Both the position numbers and the translations under genes were made by a program. A stretch of 64,000 bases of DNA, taken from positions 744,001 to 808,000 of the forward strand of contig CAVRGQ010000004.1 of the NCBI GenBank assembly GCA_963720785.1, given 5' to 3'. The stretch is from CAVRGQ01 sp963720785. GTDB taxonomy: Bacteria; Actinomycetota; Acidimicrobiia; IMCC26256; DASPTH01. Positions 24,843 to 33,795 of the stretch are shown here, piece by piece (position 1 is the stretch's first letter; every line of letters starts with the position of its first letter). Under the pieces are notes generated by a model, which saw only the letters and a program-made list of their open reading frames with translations, searched no databases and had not been told where the DNA came from.

Positions 24843-25712
24843 TCAGGCGGCTGCGGGCACGCGCACGTCGATCGCCGGGCCCCGCCCGGCCCTGGTCACG
24901 AGCCGGGCCAGGCCGTAGCCCACCGCGAGCACGAAGAAGCCGGCGACCGCGTCGAGGAACCAGTGGTTGGCGGTGACCACGATCACGGTGACGGTGGTGA
25001 CCGGGTAGAAGACCGCCAGCGCCTTGGCCCACACGTGGCGCAGGCGGGGCACCAGTGCGCACGCACACCAGCCGGCCCACGCGCAGTGCACGCTCGGCAT
25101 CGCCGCGAACTGGTTGGAGATCTTCTTCATCGCGCCTTCGTTGAACGACCAGAACGCGGGGTCGTTGGCGAGGGTGTCGACGAAGTGGAGGTTCAGGTGG
25201 AACGTGGTGCCGTCGAACATGCGCGGCGGGGCGAGGGGGAAGAAGGCGAAGCCGATGAGCGCGAGCGCGGTGCCGATGGCGAGCGTGTTGCGCCAGAGCG
25301 GGTAGTCGTCGGTCCACTTCCGGTACAGGAAGACCATCACGCCGATCGTCACGATGAAGTGCAGCGACCCGTAGAAGTAGTTCGCGGCGACGATGCCGGC
25401 ATGCCAGCCCATCGCCCAGGCCTGCACCGCCTGCTCGTGGAAGATGCCGATGGACTTCTCCCACCGGATGATGTCGAGCGCGTTGCCCCGGGCCTCGGCC
25501 GGCGTGCTGTGGTGCAGGTTCCGGACGAACGAATAGACCTCGTAGAACACGCCCGCAGCGAGGAGCTCGACCCACCAGTAGAGGCGGCGCCCGTCGCGCA
25601 GGGTGCGCCCGCCGCGCCAGCGGCGGCGGCGCGGCACGCCGGCGGTGGACGCGGCCTGATCCGCGTCGTCCTCCGCGCCGCCCGTCACCTCCGCCTGCTC
25701 CGTCACGTTCAC
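24843..25712 (-). CDS. PAP2-superfamily membrane phosphatase/phosphotransferase
   Basis: 289-aa integral membrane protein with about six hydrophobic segments. The phosphatase active-site signature is MPSVHCAWAGW with the second part ANHWFLDAVAGF, containing the catalytic histidines. This arrangement is close to the inositolphosphotransferase (AUR1/Ipt)-like group of actinobacteria. The N-terminal 45 residues are soluble and charged. The GTG at 25712 overlaps the stop of the upstream flippase-like gene (GTGA), so the two are coupled and may handle the same lipid-linked substrate. Confidence 0.85.
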   Translation of the reverse strand: MNVTEQAEVTGGAEDDADQAASTAGVPRRRRWRGGRTLRDGRRLYWWVELLAAGVFYEVYSFVRNLHHSTPAEARGNALDIIRWEKSIGIFHEQAVQAWAMGWHAGIVAANYFYGSLHFIVTIGVMVFLYRKWTDDYPLWRNTLAIGTALALIGFAFFPLAPPRMFDGTTFHLNLHFVDTLANDPAFWSFNEGAMKKISNQFAAMPSVHCAWAGWCACALVPRLRHVWAKALAVFYPVTTVTVIVVTANHWFLDAVAGFFVLAVGYGLARLVTRAGRGPAIDVRVPAAA

Positions 25713-26780
25713 GTCACCCGTCCTGCGCTGTTGGCCGTCCCGGCCGTGCCCGACTGGTGCCGGGGCCCCGTGATCTTGTCGCGTTCGCGGTGCCCGACGG
25801 CGAACGCGGGTGCTCCGAGGAGGCTCACGAGCAGGGTCATGCCGTACCAGAGCAGCCCCACGCCGATGGCCTTGCCGGTGGGGACGCCGAGCGGGCGGAG
25901 CAACAGCACGAGGAGACCTTCGCGGATGCCCAGGCCCGAGAGCGAGATCGGCAGCACCTGCGCCGCGGCCACGGCGGGGAGGAAGGCGAGCACCGCGCCG
26001 TTCGGCACCGACACGCCGAGGGCGTGGATCGCGCACCACACCGAGGCGAGGACGGTCACCTGGTAGAGCAGCGCGGCGACCAGCACGTCGAACGCCTGCC
26101 CCGGCTCGCGGCGGAGGCGGTCGACGCCCACGTGGACGGCGCCGACGAAGCGCATCCAGTTCTCGTGGCGGCGGAACCGGCCCGCGAGGCGCTCGCTGCC
26201 GGCGACCACGAGGACCACCACGAGCGCGACGACGGTCGCTCCGGCGATCAGCAGCGCGATCCACGAGTTCGACGCGTGGAACAAATCCGGCTCGACGGCG
26301 AAGCCGAGGAAGATCAGCAGCGGCAGGGCGACGAACCCGCTGAGCCGCTCGATCGCGACGGAGGCGAACGCGATGTCGGACTGCCCCGTCGTCTTCGACG
26401 CCCGGCTGATGCGCAGCACGTCGCCGCCGACCGTGGACGGCAACACGTTGCCCACGAACTGCCCGGCGAGGTAGTGCGACAGCAGCGTGCGCAGCGGGAC
26501 CCGCACGTGGAACACGGCGAACACCCGCTGCCAGCGCCACGCCGGAGAGCACGAAGCCGAGGAAGGTCAACAGCAGGGCGGCCACGAGCAGCGTGATCGT
26601 CCCAATGCCCGTGTCCTTGGGCTGCATGCCGTCGGCGGGGATCTTGGTGGCCAGCAGCGCGAGCAGGGCCACGCTGATCACGATGCGCAGGACCAGCTTC
26701 GCGGGGCCCGAGAGGTGCAAGCGACGCCGGGCCGAACGACGTGCCGGGCGCGCGCCGTCCGTCTCGGGAACCGCGGCCAT
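25709..26780 (-). CDS. Lysylphosphatidylglycerol-synthase-TM/UPF0104-type membrane protein (frameshifted)
   Basis: About 357-aa polytopic membrane protein of the AglD/MprF-transmembrane (UPF0104) type, whose members move or build lipid-linked sugars or lipids. Conserved pieces are LAGQFVGNVLPSTVGGDVLR, then RASKTTGQSDIAFASVAIER, and LPISLSGLGIREGLLV. The frame breaks at about 26542-26543, where one of two Cs is extra; repair gives LSAWRWQRVFAVFHVRVPL in line with the family. The ATG at 26780 has TAACAT six bases upstream (26787-26792). It is coupled to the PAP2 gene downstream and is divergent from a hydrolase across a repeat array. Confidence 0.85.
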
Positions 26781-26823
26781 CTCTCCATGTTACGGGCTGT
26801 CGTCGGGCCCCAACCCCCGGTCG

Positions 26824-26880
26824 TGGATTGCCTCCGGCCATGGATTGCCTCCAGCCATGGATTGCCTCCAGCCATAGATT
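26824..26880. repeat. 17-bp tandem repeat, 3.4 copies, ending in a -10 box
   Basis: Copies of TGGATTGCCTCCAGCCA start at 26824, 26841 and 26858 (one mismatch in the first), followed by a fourth start, TAGATT, at 26875. That single G-to-A change turns TGGATT into a TANNNT box six bases before the GTG of the hydrolase gene. The array fills most of the divergent gap with the flippase-like gene. Confidence 0.9.
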
Positions 26881-26886
26881 GACGGT

Positions 26887-27706
26887 GTGCGGGTGCGGGC
26901 GGACGACGGCGTGGGGCTCGAGACACTGGTCGCGGGCCCGGTGGACGCGCCCGGTCTGCTGCTCGTGCACGGCTTCGGCGGGGCCAAGGAGGACTTTGCC
27001 GACCATGTCGACGCCCTGGCCGTCGACCACCGGGTGGTCACGTTCGACCACCGGGGCCACGGCGAGAGCGACCAGCCCGACGACCCGGCGGCCTACTCGC
27101 TCGACCGAATGGCGGCCGACGTGCTCGCGATCGCCGCGGCCACGGGGCTGCGCGACCTCCGCCTCCTCGGGCACTCCATGGGCGGCATGGTCACCCGGCG
27201 GGTGGCGCTCCGGGCGCCGGACGCCTTCGCCGCGCTCGGTGTTCATGGACACGTCGCCCGGCCCCCCGCCCGGCCTCGACCCGGAGCTCATCGCCTTCGG
27301 CGTGGAGGTGGTGCGCCAGCACGGTATGGCCGAGCTCAAGCGCCTGCAGGACGAACTGGACCCGCTCGGTTCGCCGTCGTACCGGCGCATCGTGGCGGAG
27401 CGGCCCGGCTTCGCCGAGTACTCGGCCCGCAAGTGGGCGTCGCTCTCGCCGGTGATGTGGTCGGTGATGTCGGTGGAGATCGTCACCCAGCCCGATCAGC
27501 TCGCCGCGCTCGCGGCGGTCCGGGCGCCGACGCTGGTGATGGTCGGCGAGGAGGACAAGGTGTTCGTGGCCGTGTCGGAGGCGATCGCCGGCGTCGTCCC
27601 CGGCGCCCGGTACGACGTGATCCCGACCGCGGGCCACTCCCCGCAGTTCGAGAACCCCGACGCGTGGAGAGCGAGCCTGCAGTCGTTCCTCGGCTCGCTC
27701 GGGTGA
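26887..27706 (+). CDS. Alpha/beta-hydrolase (frameshifted)
   Basis: About 272-aa hydrolase. The oxyanion region LLLVHGFGGAKEDF, the HG-rich strand VVTFDHRGHGESD, and the nucleophile elbow LLGHSMGGMV are in the first frame; the acid and histidine (LVMVGEEDKVF, PTAGHSPQFENP) are in the second. The join is at 27238-27239, where a GG appears one base too long; removing a G gives DAFAALVFMDTSPG. The GTG at 26887 is a probable leaderless start (TAGATT at 26875-26880). The reaction is not known; the sequence is like the esterase/3-oxoadipate enol-lactonase set. Confidence 0.85.
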
Positions 27707-27715
27707 CGAGCCCCT

Positions 27716-28105
27716 CTAGCTCTCTTCGCCGGTTGCCTTCTCGAGGAAGCGCGCCCGCTCCACGATCACGCGGGTGATGCGGCCGGCGGCCACGAGGCCG
27801 TGCCCGTCGCTCACCGACACCCGGAAGGTGAGCCGGCGCCCCTCGATGGCCTCGAGCGTGGCCTCGGCCCGCACGTGGCCGCCCACCGCGGTGGGGGCGA
27901 GGTGGTCGAGTTGCACCCGGTAGCCCACGCTCGTGGTGCCCTCGGCGAGCTCGCCGTCGACGGCCTGGACGGTCGCTTCCTCGGCGAGGGTGACGACCCG
28001 CGGCGTGGCCAGCACCGGCACGTCGCCGGTGAGGAGCGCGAGCGCGGTGTCACCTTCGGTGACGACCAGCTCGACGGCAGCGGACAGACCGGGGCGCAAC
28101 GGCAT
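27716..28105 (-). CDS. Hot-dog thioesterase, FlK (fluoroacetyl-CoA thioesterase)-like
   Basis: 129-aa hot-dog-fold protein. It shows the FlK-type layout: MPLRPGLSAAVELVVTEGDT, then VVTLAEEATVQAVDGELAEG with the catalytic Glu, and GYRVQLDHLAPTAVGGHVRA with the catalytic His. Close actinobacterial relatives hydrolyse acyl-CoAs; only one member is known to act on fluoroacetyl-CoA, so the substrate is open. The ATG at 28105 has TATCGT six bases upstream (28112-28117). It is divergent from tldD. Confidence 0.85.
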   Translation of the reverse strand: MPLRPGLSAAVELVVTEGDTALALLTGDVPVLATPRVVTLAEEATVQAVDGELAEGTTSVGYRVQLDHLAPTAVGGHVRAEATLEAIEGRRLTFRVSVSDGHGLVAAGRITRVIVERARFLEKATGEES

Positions 28106-28155
28106 CGGCCTACGATACATACCCCACCCGGAGCCCCGTTGATCAAGGATGAAGG

Positions 28156-29545
28156 TTGATCGAGGAAGCAGTACTCGCCCGCACACTCGGATCGGCCCTG
28201 CGCCACGGCGGTGACTTCGCCGAGGTGTTCGCCGAGGACCGCCGCACCGCCGGCGCCCGGCTCGACGACGGCAAGGTCGAGGAGTTCGTCTCCGGCCGGG
28301 AACGGGGGGCCGGCATCCGGGTCGTCCGGGGCGAGACCACCGGCTTCGCCCACACCGCCGACCTCTCCGAGGCCGGGCTGCTGGAGGCCGCGGAGGCCGC
28401 CGCCGCAGCCGCACGCGGCGGTGGGGGCGGTGCCCGCGAGGTGGCGCTCGAACGTCGCGACGTGCGCCGTCCCCACGAGATCGGGATTCTCCCCGAGACC
28501 GTCGAGAAGGCGCGCAAGGCCGCGGTGCTCGAGCGCGCCGACCACGCGGCGCGCGCCGTCGACGGCTCGGTGCGCCAGGTCAGCGCGAGCTACGCCGACT
28601 CCCGTCGCCGGGTGCTCATCGCCAACTCCGACGGCCTGCTCGTGGAGGACGACCGCGTGCGCACCCGCTTCGCGGTCAACTGCGTCGCGGTCGGTGACAC
28701 CGGCATGCAGACCGGCACCGAGGCGCCGGGCCGCACGATGGGCTTCGAGATCTTCGACGAGATCGACCCCGAAGCGGTGGCGCGCGTCGCCGCGAACCGC
28801 GCCGCTCACGATGTTGCGCGCGCGTCCGGCGCCGAGTGGCAAGCTCCCGGTCGTGTTGCGGCGCGGCGCAGGCGGCGTGCTGTTCCACGAGGCGTGCGGC
28901 CACGGGCTCGAGGCCGACCTCGTCGAGAAGGACGCGTCGGTGTTCCGCGGCCGCGTCGGCGAGCAGGTCGCGTCGCCGCTCGTCACGCTGATCGACGACG
29001 GCACGTACGCGCGCGAGTGGGGCACCTACGCGATCGACGACGAGGGTGCGCCCGCGCAGCGCAACGTGCTCATCGACCACGGCGTGCTCACCGACTACAT
29101 GTGGGACCTCGTTCGGGCGCGCAAGAACGGTCGCGCGAGCACCGGCAACGGACGACGCGAGACCTACCAGCACCTGCCGATGGTGCGGATGACCAACACG
29201 TTCCTGCTCGCGGGCGACGACGACCCCGACGACATCATCCGCGACACGCGCAACGGCCTCTACTGCGTCGCGCTCGGTGGCGGCCAGGTCGACACCGCCA
29301 CCGGCGACTTCGTGTTCGGGATCACCGAGGCCTACATGATCGAGGACGGCGAGATCACCGACCCGGTGCGCGCCGCGCAGCTCATCGGCAACGGTCCCGA
29401 CACGCTGCGCCTCGTCGACGCGGTGGGGAACGACTTCGACACCTGGGCGGGCACCTGCGGCAAGTCGGGGCAGGGCGTGCCGGTGTCGTCGGGCCAACCC
29501 ACGCTGCGGGTGGCCGAGCTCACCGTGGGCGGAACCGCCGGATGA
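28156..29545 (+). CDS. tldD: TldD-type metalloprotease subunit (frameshifted)
   Basis: Partner of TldE/PmbA in a heterodimeric zinc protease that trims unfolded peptides and matures some antibiotics. The metal motif HEACGHGLEADL (HExxxH) is intact. The N-terminal domain has FAEVFAEDRRTAGARLDDGK, and the C-terminal has ALGGGQVDTATGDFVFGITE. The frame breaks at about 28806-28807, where one base is extra; after repair NRAA runs into TMLRARPAPSGKLPVVL, as expected. Start TTG at 28156, with no good alternative. TldE follows 25 bases later. Confidence 0.9.
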
Positions 29546-29570
29546 GCGGATGCGAATCGGGAGTGCGGGC

Positions 29571-30938
29571 ATGAGTGGCGACGGGAACCTGCTCGACATC
29601 GCGCAGCGCGTCGTCGACGCCGGTGCGCCCGGCGAACAGGTCGAGGCCTACGTGCTGCGCACGCACGAGACCGACGTGCACGTGTTCGGCGGTGAGGTGG
29701 AGTCGCTGGCGGTCGCGGAGATCGAGGGCGTCGGCGTGCGCCTGATCGTCGACGGTCGCCAGGGGTATGCGTGGGCGGGCACGCTCGACGCGGACGTCGT
29801 CGCCGAGACGCTCGCCGAAGCGCGCGACAACGCGGCCTTCGGGGCGCCCGACGAGCACTACGGGCTCGCGTCGCCGGACGACTTCGCCGGCATCGCCGCA
29901 CCCACGCTCGACTTGTGGCGCGACGACCTCCTCGTGGTGCCCGCGGCCGACAAGGTCGACCTGGCGCTCGCGCTCGAGGCCGCAGTGCTGCGCGCCGACT
30001 CGCGTGTGCGCGGCGTGGAGTCGGCGTCGTACGGCGACGCTGCGGCCGAGGCCGCGATCGCGAACTCGCTGGGCGTCGCGGTGACCACGCGGCGGACCAC
30101 CGCGTCGTGTGCCGCGTTCGCGATGGCGGGGGAGGGTACGGCCACGCAGACCGGTAGCGGGTTCACCGCGGGCCGCACGCTCGCCGACCTCGACCCCGAG
30201 GCGGCCGCGCGCGACGCCGCGGAGCGCGCAGTGCGACTGCTCGGTGCGCGACAGGTGCCGTCGCAGCGCATTCCCGTGATCTTCGACCCTCTGGTGACGC
30301 GCTCACTGCTCGCGCTGGTGGGCGGCGCGCTCTCCGGAGAAGCGATCACGCGCGGTCGCTCGATGTTCGTGGGTCGCGACGGCGAGGAGGTGGCGGGCCC
30401 GGGCATCACGCTCGTCGACGACCCCACCGAGCCGCTCGCGTTCGGCGCCGCCACCCACGACAGCGAGGGGGTGCCCACCCGACGCGTCGACCTGATCACC
30501 GGAGGGGTCCTCACCGGGCACCTGCACAACGTCACCACCGCGCGGCGCGCGGGCGGCGGGGCGCGCACCACCGGCTCCGCGGTGCGGGGCGGGTTCAAGT
30601 CGCCGCCGTCGGTCGGCGCGCGGGCGCTGCAACTGCTCCCGGGCGAACTGTCGCCCGAGGAGATCTTCGCGTCGGTCCCCGAGGCGCTCTACGTACAGTC
30701 GGTGAGCGGCCTCCACTCGGGCACCAACTCGGTGAGCGGTGACTTCTCCGTGGGTGCGGTGGGGCTCATGGTGCGCGACGGCGCGTTCGCCGAGCCGGTG
30801 CGCGAGGTCACGATCGCGTCCACGCTGCAGCGCATGCTCCACGACATCGTGCACGTGGGCGCCGACCTCACCTGGCTCCCCGGCGGCGCGGTGGGCATGA
30901 CCCTGCTCGTCGGCGAGATGTCCCTCGCCGGCCACTGA
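29571..30938 (+). CDS. tldE: TldE/PmbA-type protease subunit
   Basis: 455-aa partner of TldD without its own metal site. Typical sections are VESLAVAEIEGVGVRLIVDG, PSQRIPVIFDPLVTRSLLAL and the C-terminal SGTNSVSGDFSVGAVGLMVR. The ATG at 29571 is preferred because GGGAG lies eight bases upstream; an in-frame ATG at 29550 lacks one. The TldD-TldE order and spacing make a simple operon, ended by a long inverted repeat. Confidence 0.92.
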   Translation: MSGDGNLLDIAQRVVDAGAPGEQVEAYVLRTHETDVHVFGGEVESLAVAEIEGVGVRLIVDGRQGYAWAGTLDADVVAETLAEARDNAAFGAPDEHYGLASPDDFAGIAAPTLDLWRDDLLVVPAADKVDLALALEAAVLRADSRVRGVESASYGDAAAEAAIANSLGVAVTTRRTTASCAAFAMAGEGTATQTGSGFTAGRTLADLDPEAAARDAAERAVRLLGARQVPSQRIPVIFDPLVTRSLLALVGGALSGEAITRGRSMFVGRDGEEVAGPGITLVDDPTEPLAFGAATHDSEGVPTRRVDLITGGVLTGHLHNVTTARRAGGGARTTGSAVRGGFKSPPSVGARALQLLPGELSPEEIFASVPEALYVQSVSGLHSGTNSVSGDFSVGAVGLMVRDGAFAEPVREVTIASTLQRMLHDIVHVGADLTWLPGGAVGMTLLVGEMSLAGH

Positions 30939-30948
30939 TCCCCGGTCC

Positions 30949-30998
30949 GTTTTGGCGTCACCAGGCGCTGCCAGGGCGACGCGTGCTGACGCCAAAAC
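30949..30998. terminator. Inverted repeat between tldE and the SAF gene
   Basis: GTTTTGGCGTCA (30949-30960) and its exact complement (30987-30998) are 12-bp arms with a 26-base loop. Both arms start in a run of T or A, so each strand ends in AAAAC or GTTTT. It sits between convergent genes and can serve as a terminator for either. A copy elsewhere in the genome would instead suggest a mobile repeat. Confidence 0.7.
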
Positions 30999-31012
30999 AG
31001 TGAAGGGTGGGG

Positions 31013-31681
31013 TCAGCGGCGGGTGGCGGCGCCGGCGGCCTCGGGGGGCACCAGCGCGAGGGTGAGCACGCCCGCGGCCTGCGCCGCCGCGAGGTCGGCG
31101 GCCTGATCGGGGTCGACGAGGAGGGTCACGCCGAACGCGCCGGCCCGGCCGCCGCCGGTGGCACCCCGCGCGTCGGTGCCGAGCACCTGCACACCTGCCG
31201 CCGCGACGCGCGCGCTCACGGCGTCGGTGCCGGCACCCGAATCCTCGGTGGCGAGCACGTCGACCACCGCGCCGCGGGCGGGGCGCAGCGAGTCGGTGAC
31301 GACGACCCGCAGCGCCCGCATCCCGGCGGGCACCACGCCGTCGAGCCCGGAACGGTCGGCCGCGGTGAGGTTGGCGGCGGCCACGAACCCGCCGCGCAAC
31401 ACGGGCACGACGACCACCCGCCCCACCGCAGCCGCGGTGTCCGGGAGGATGCCGGCGGGGGCCTGCGACCGGTGGATGCGCCGCACGGTGAGGTCCACGG
31501 GCCGCACACGGTGTCCGACGGGCAGCCCACGCGTGGCGACGACGACGTCGCGCTCGGGCCCGAGTGCGGTGGCGTGGCGGTGGAGGGAGGCGAGGTCGCC
31601 GGCGACGAGCACGGCGGTGGCCACGGCGACGACGGCCGCGACGGCCCAGAGCAGGAGGGCACGGGGGGAGCGATGGGACAT
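31013..31681 (-). CDS. SAF-domain protein, CpaB/RcpC-like
   Basis: 222-aa protein with one N-terminal membrane anchor (ALLLWAVAAVVAVATAVLVA) and a SAF domain (VVVATRGLPVGHRVRPVDLT, LRGGFVAAANLT). The middle and C-terminal RcpC-type part has VPAGMRALRVVVTDSLRPAR and GAVVDVLAT. CpaB proteins help assemble Flp/Tad pili. No other tad genes lie nearby, so an actual pilus role is uncertain. It has a GGGAAG ribosome-binding site. Confidence 0.82.
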   Translation of the reverse strand: MSHRSPRALLLWAVAAVVAVATAVLVAGDLASLHRHATALGPERDVVVATRGLPVGHRVRPVDLTVRRIHRSQAPAGILPDTAAAVGRVVVVPVLRGGFVAAANLTAADRSGLDGVVPAGMRALRVVVTDSLRPARGAVVDVLATEDSGAGTDAVSARVAAAGVQVLGTDARGATGGGRAGAFGVTLLVDPDQAADLAAAQAAGVLTLALVPPEAAGAATRR

Positions 31682-31751
31682 GCGACTTCCCGGGGAGCGG
31701 GGCGCGCGACGGCGCCGGCCGGCCGCGGGGAAGTCGGTGGGGAGGTGGGGC

Positions 31752-32114
31752 CTAGCTGGCCTTCTTGGTGTCGGACTTCTTCGTGTCCGACTTCTTGGTG
31801 TCGGACTTGGACTCCGACTTCGACGAGTCCGACGAGCTGGTGGAGCTGCTCGAGGAGTCGCCCGAGGAGTCGCCCGACGACCCGCCCGACTCGCCGGAGC
31901 CCTCCGACTTCTTGGACGTGCCCGAGCTCTTCGAGCTGCCGCGGTTGTCGGTCTTGTAGAAGCCCGAGCCCTTCAGCACGATGCCGACGGGCTGGAGCAC
32001 CTTGGTGACCTTGCCACCGCATCCGCTGTGCTTCTTGAGCGGCTCGTCGGTGAACGACTGCCAGAGCTCGAACTCGTCACCGCACTTGGCGCACTCGTAG
32101 ACGTACGTGGGCAT
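31752..32114 (-). CDS. FmdB-family zinc-ribbon protein with Ser/Lys-rich tail
   Basis: 120-aa protein. The N-terminal ~45 residues form a zinc ribbon (YECAKCGDEFELWQSF, HSGCGGKVTKVL), and the piece IVLKGSGFYKTDNR is the FmdB family mark. The rest is a disordered Ser/Gly/Asp tail ending in three near-identical SDTKK units. FmdB proteins are small putative regulators. A CIRCE-like HrcA operator lies 28 bases upstream, overlapping the probable promoter (TACCGT near 32126), so this gene seems to belong to the heat-shock regulon. A GAGGT ribosome-binding site precedes the ATG. Confidence 0.88.
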   Translation of the reverse strand: MPTYVYECAKCGDEFELWQSFTDEPLKKHSGCGGKVTKVLQPVGIVLKGSGFYKTDNRGSSKSSGTSKKSEGSGESGGSSGDSSGDSSSSSTSSSDSSKSESKSDTKKSDTKKSDTKKAS

Positions 32115-32141
32115 CGGACGACCTCACGGTAAGGACTGGTG

Positions 32142-32168
32142 CTGGCACTCTCGCAGCGCGAGTGCTAA
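32142..32168. promoter_or_regulatory. CIRCE-like HrcA operator upstream of fmdB-type gene
   Basis: CTGGCACTC, nine bases, then GAGTGCTAA: one perfect arm and one arm with two changes. The nine-base spacer (TCGCAGCGC) resembles that of the distal groEL copy (TCGGCTCGC). It is 28 bases from the fmdB-type start and about 75 bases from plsY on the other strand, so it may act on either, with the closer gene the likelier target. Confidence 0.8.
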
Positions 32169-32242
32169 CGATAGCGCCTCGCCGCACAGTCCTGCACCCG
32201 GAGTGGTCGCCGGGCCACCCGTGGCGGAGAATGACCATCACC

Positions 32243-32857
32243 ATGCCCGACTCCGTCATCGTCCTCCTGCTTGCGCCCCTGGCCTACCTCCTCGGCACCT
32301 TCCCGAGTGCGGCCATCGTGGCGCGTCGCAAGGGCGTCGACATCGCGGCGCAGGGATCGGGCAACCCCGGGGCCTCCAACACCTTCCGCCTGCTCGGGTG
32401 GAAGGCGGGCACCCTCGTGTTCGCGCTCGACGCGGGGAAGGGCGCGCTCGCGGCCGGCGTCGGCCTCGTCCTCGACGGCCACCGCGGGGCCTTCATCCTC
32501 GGCGGTGCCGCGGTCCTCGGCCACGTGTGGCCGGTGACGCGCCGGTTCAAGGGCGGCAAGGGGGTCGCCACCGGCGCCGGGATGATGCTCGTGCTGTTCC
32601 CCGTGATCGTGGTGATCCTCACCGTGGTGTGGCTCCTCCTGGTGAAGTTCACGGGGAAGGCGTCGCTTGCGTCGGTCACCTGCGTCGTCGCGTTCCCGTT
32701 CATGGTGCTGCTCGCCGGTCACTCGTGGGGCGACGTCGCGATCATCGGGTCGCTCGCACTCGTCGTGGTGGTGCGCCACGCGTCGAACCTGCGCCGCCTC
32801 GCGCGTGGCGAGGAACACGACTTCGGCAGCGGGAACGGTGCGCCCCCACCCAACTGA
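32243..32857 (+). CDS. plsY: Acyl-phosphate:glycerol-3-phosphate acyltransferase PlsY
   Basis: 204-aa membrane enzyme that makes lysophosphatidate from acyl-phosphate, the first acylation of phospholipid synthesis. The three family motifs are visible: GTFPSAAIVARRKG then GSGNPGASNTFR; LGHVWPVTRRFKGGKGVATG; and the final VVRHASNLRRLARG. About five membrane segments. The ATG at 32243 (MPDSVIV) is chosen, with GGAGA 12 bases upstream; an ATG at 32231 is also possible. It leads galU and moeA. Confidence 0.94.
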   Translation: MPDSVIVLLLAPLAYLLGTFPSAAIVARRKGVDIAAQGSGNPGASNTFRLLGWKAGTLVFALDAGKGALAAGVGLVLDGHRGAFILGGAAVLGHVWPVTRRFKGGKGVATGAGMMLVLFPVIVVILTVVWLLLVKFTGKASLASVTCVVAFPFMVLLAGHSWGDVAIIGSLALVVVVRHASNLRRLARGEEHDFGSGNGAPPPN

Positions 32858-32886
32858 TCCTCAGGGGCGCGGGTAGCGTCGTCGCC

Positions 32887-33795
32887 GTGACGAGCACGAA
32901 GAGCCCGAAGGGCAGCAACAAGAAGGTGACGAAGGCGGTCATCCCCGCCGCGGGGATGGGCACGCGGTTCCTCCCCGCGACCAAGAGCACTCCCAAGGAG
33001 ATGCTCCCGGTCGTCGACAAACCATCGATCCAGTACGTGGTCGAGGAGGCGGTGGCCGCCGGGCTCACCGACATCCTCATCATCACCGGACGCGGCAAGC
33101 GCGCGATCGAGGACCACTTCGATCGAAACTTCGAGCTCGAGCACTCGCTCGAGACGTCGGGCAAGCTCGATCTCCTCGCCGAGGTGCAGGAGACCAACGA
33201 CATCGCCGACATCCACTACGTGCGCCAGCGCGACGCGCTCGGCCTCGGCCACGCGGTCGGCGTGGCGCGCGAGCACGTGGGTGACGAGCCGTTCGCGGTG
33301 ATCCTCGGCGACGACATCATGGTCGACGACGGCGCGTTGCTCCGCTCGATGATCGAGGTGTACGAGCGCGAGCACGCGTCGTGCCTCGCGCTGTTGCAGG
33401 TGACGCCCGAGGAGATCTCGGCGTACGGATGTGCGGAGGCCGACGACCTCGGCGGCGACCTGCGACGCGTGCGCGGCGTGGTCGAGAAACCGAAGCCCGA
33501 AGACGCGCGCTCCGACCTCGCGGTCATCGGCCGCTACGTGTTCACCCCCGGCATCTTCGACGCGCTCGACCGCATCACCCCGGGTGTGGGCGGCGAGCTG
33601 CAGCTCACCGACGCGATCGCCCTCCTCATCGAGGAGGAACCGGTGTACGGCCGCGTGTTCACCGAGGGCCGCTACGACGTCGGCCAGAAGCTCGACTTCC
33701 TGCGCGCCAACATCGAGCTCGCGCTCGCGCGGCCCGACCTCGGCCCCGGTCTGTCCGACTATCTCCGCAAGCTGGTGGCGGAGCGACTCTCGTGA
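32887..33795 (+). CDS. galU: UTP-glucose-1-phosphate uridylyltransferase
   Basis: 302-aa enzyme that makes UDP-glucose. It has the nucleotide-binding VIPAAGMGTRFLPATKSTPK, EMLPVVDKPSIQYVVEEA and DALGLGHAVGVAREHVGDEP with FAVILGDD. The GTG at 32887 has TAGCGT seven bases upstream (32874-32879), so it has its own leaderless-type promoter as well as possible readthrough from plsY. Its stop overlaps the moeA GTG by four bases (GTGA). Confidence 0.95.
   Translation: MTSTKSPKGSNKKVTKAVIPAAGMGTRFLPATKSTPKEMLPVVDKPSIQYVVEEAVAAGLTDILIITGRGKRAIEDHFDRNFELEHSLETSGKLDLLAEVQETNDIADIHYVRQRDALGLGHAVGVAREHVGDEPFAVILGDDIMVDDGALLRSMIEVYEREHASCLALLQVTPEEISAYGCAEADDLGGDLRRVRGVVEKPKPEDARSDLAVIGRYVFTPGIFDALDRITPGVGGELQLTDAIALLIEEEPVYGRVFTEGRYDVGQKLDFLRANIELALARPDLGPGLSDYLRKLVAERLS

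Noticed and set aside
31013..31681. Part of a Tad/Flp pilus cluster
   Set aside because: Only the CpaB-like protein is here; neighbours (tldE, fmdB) are unrelated.
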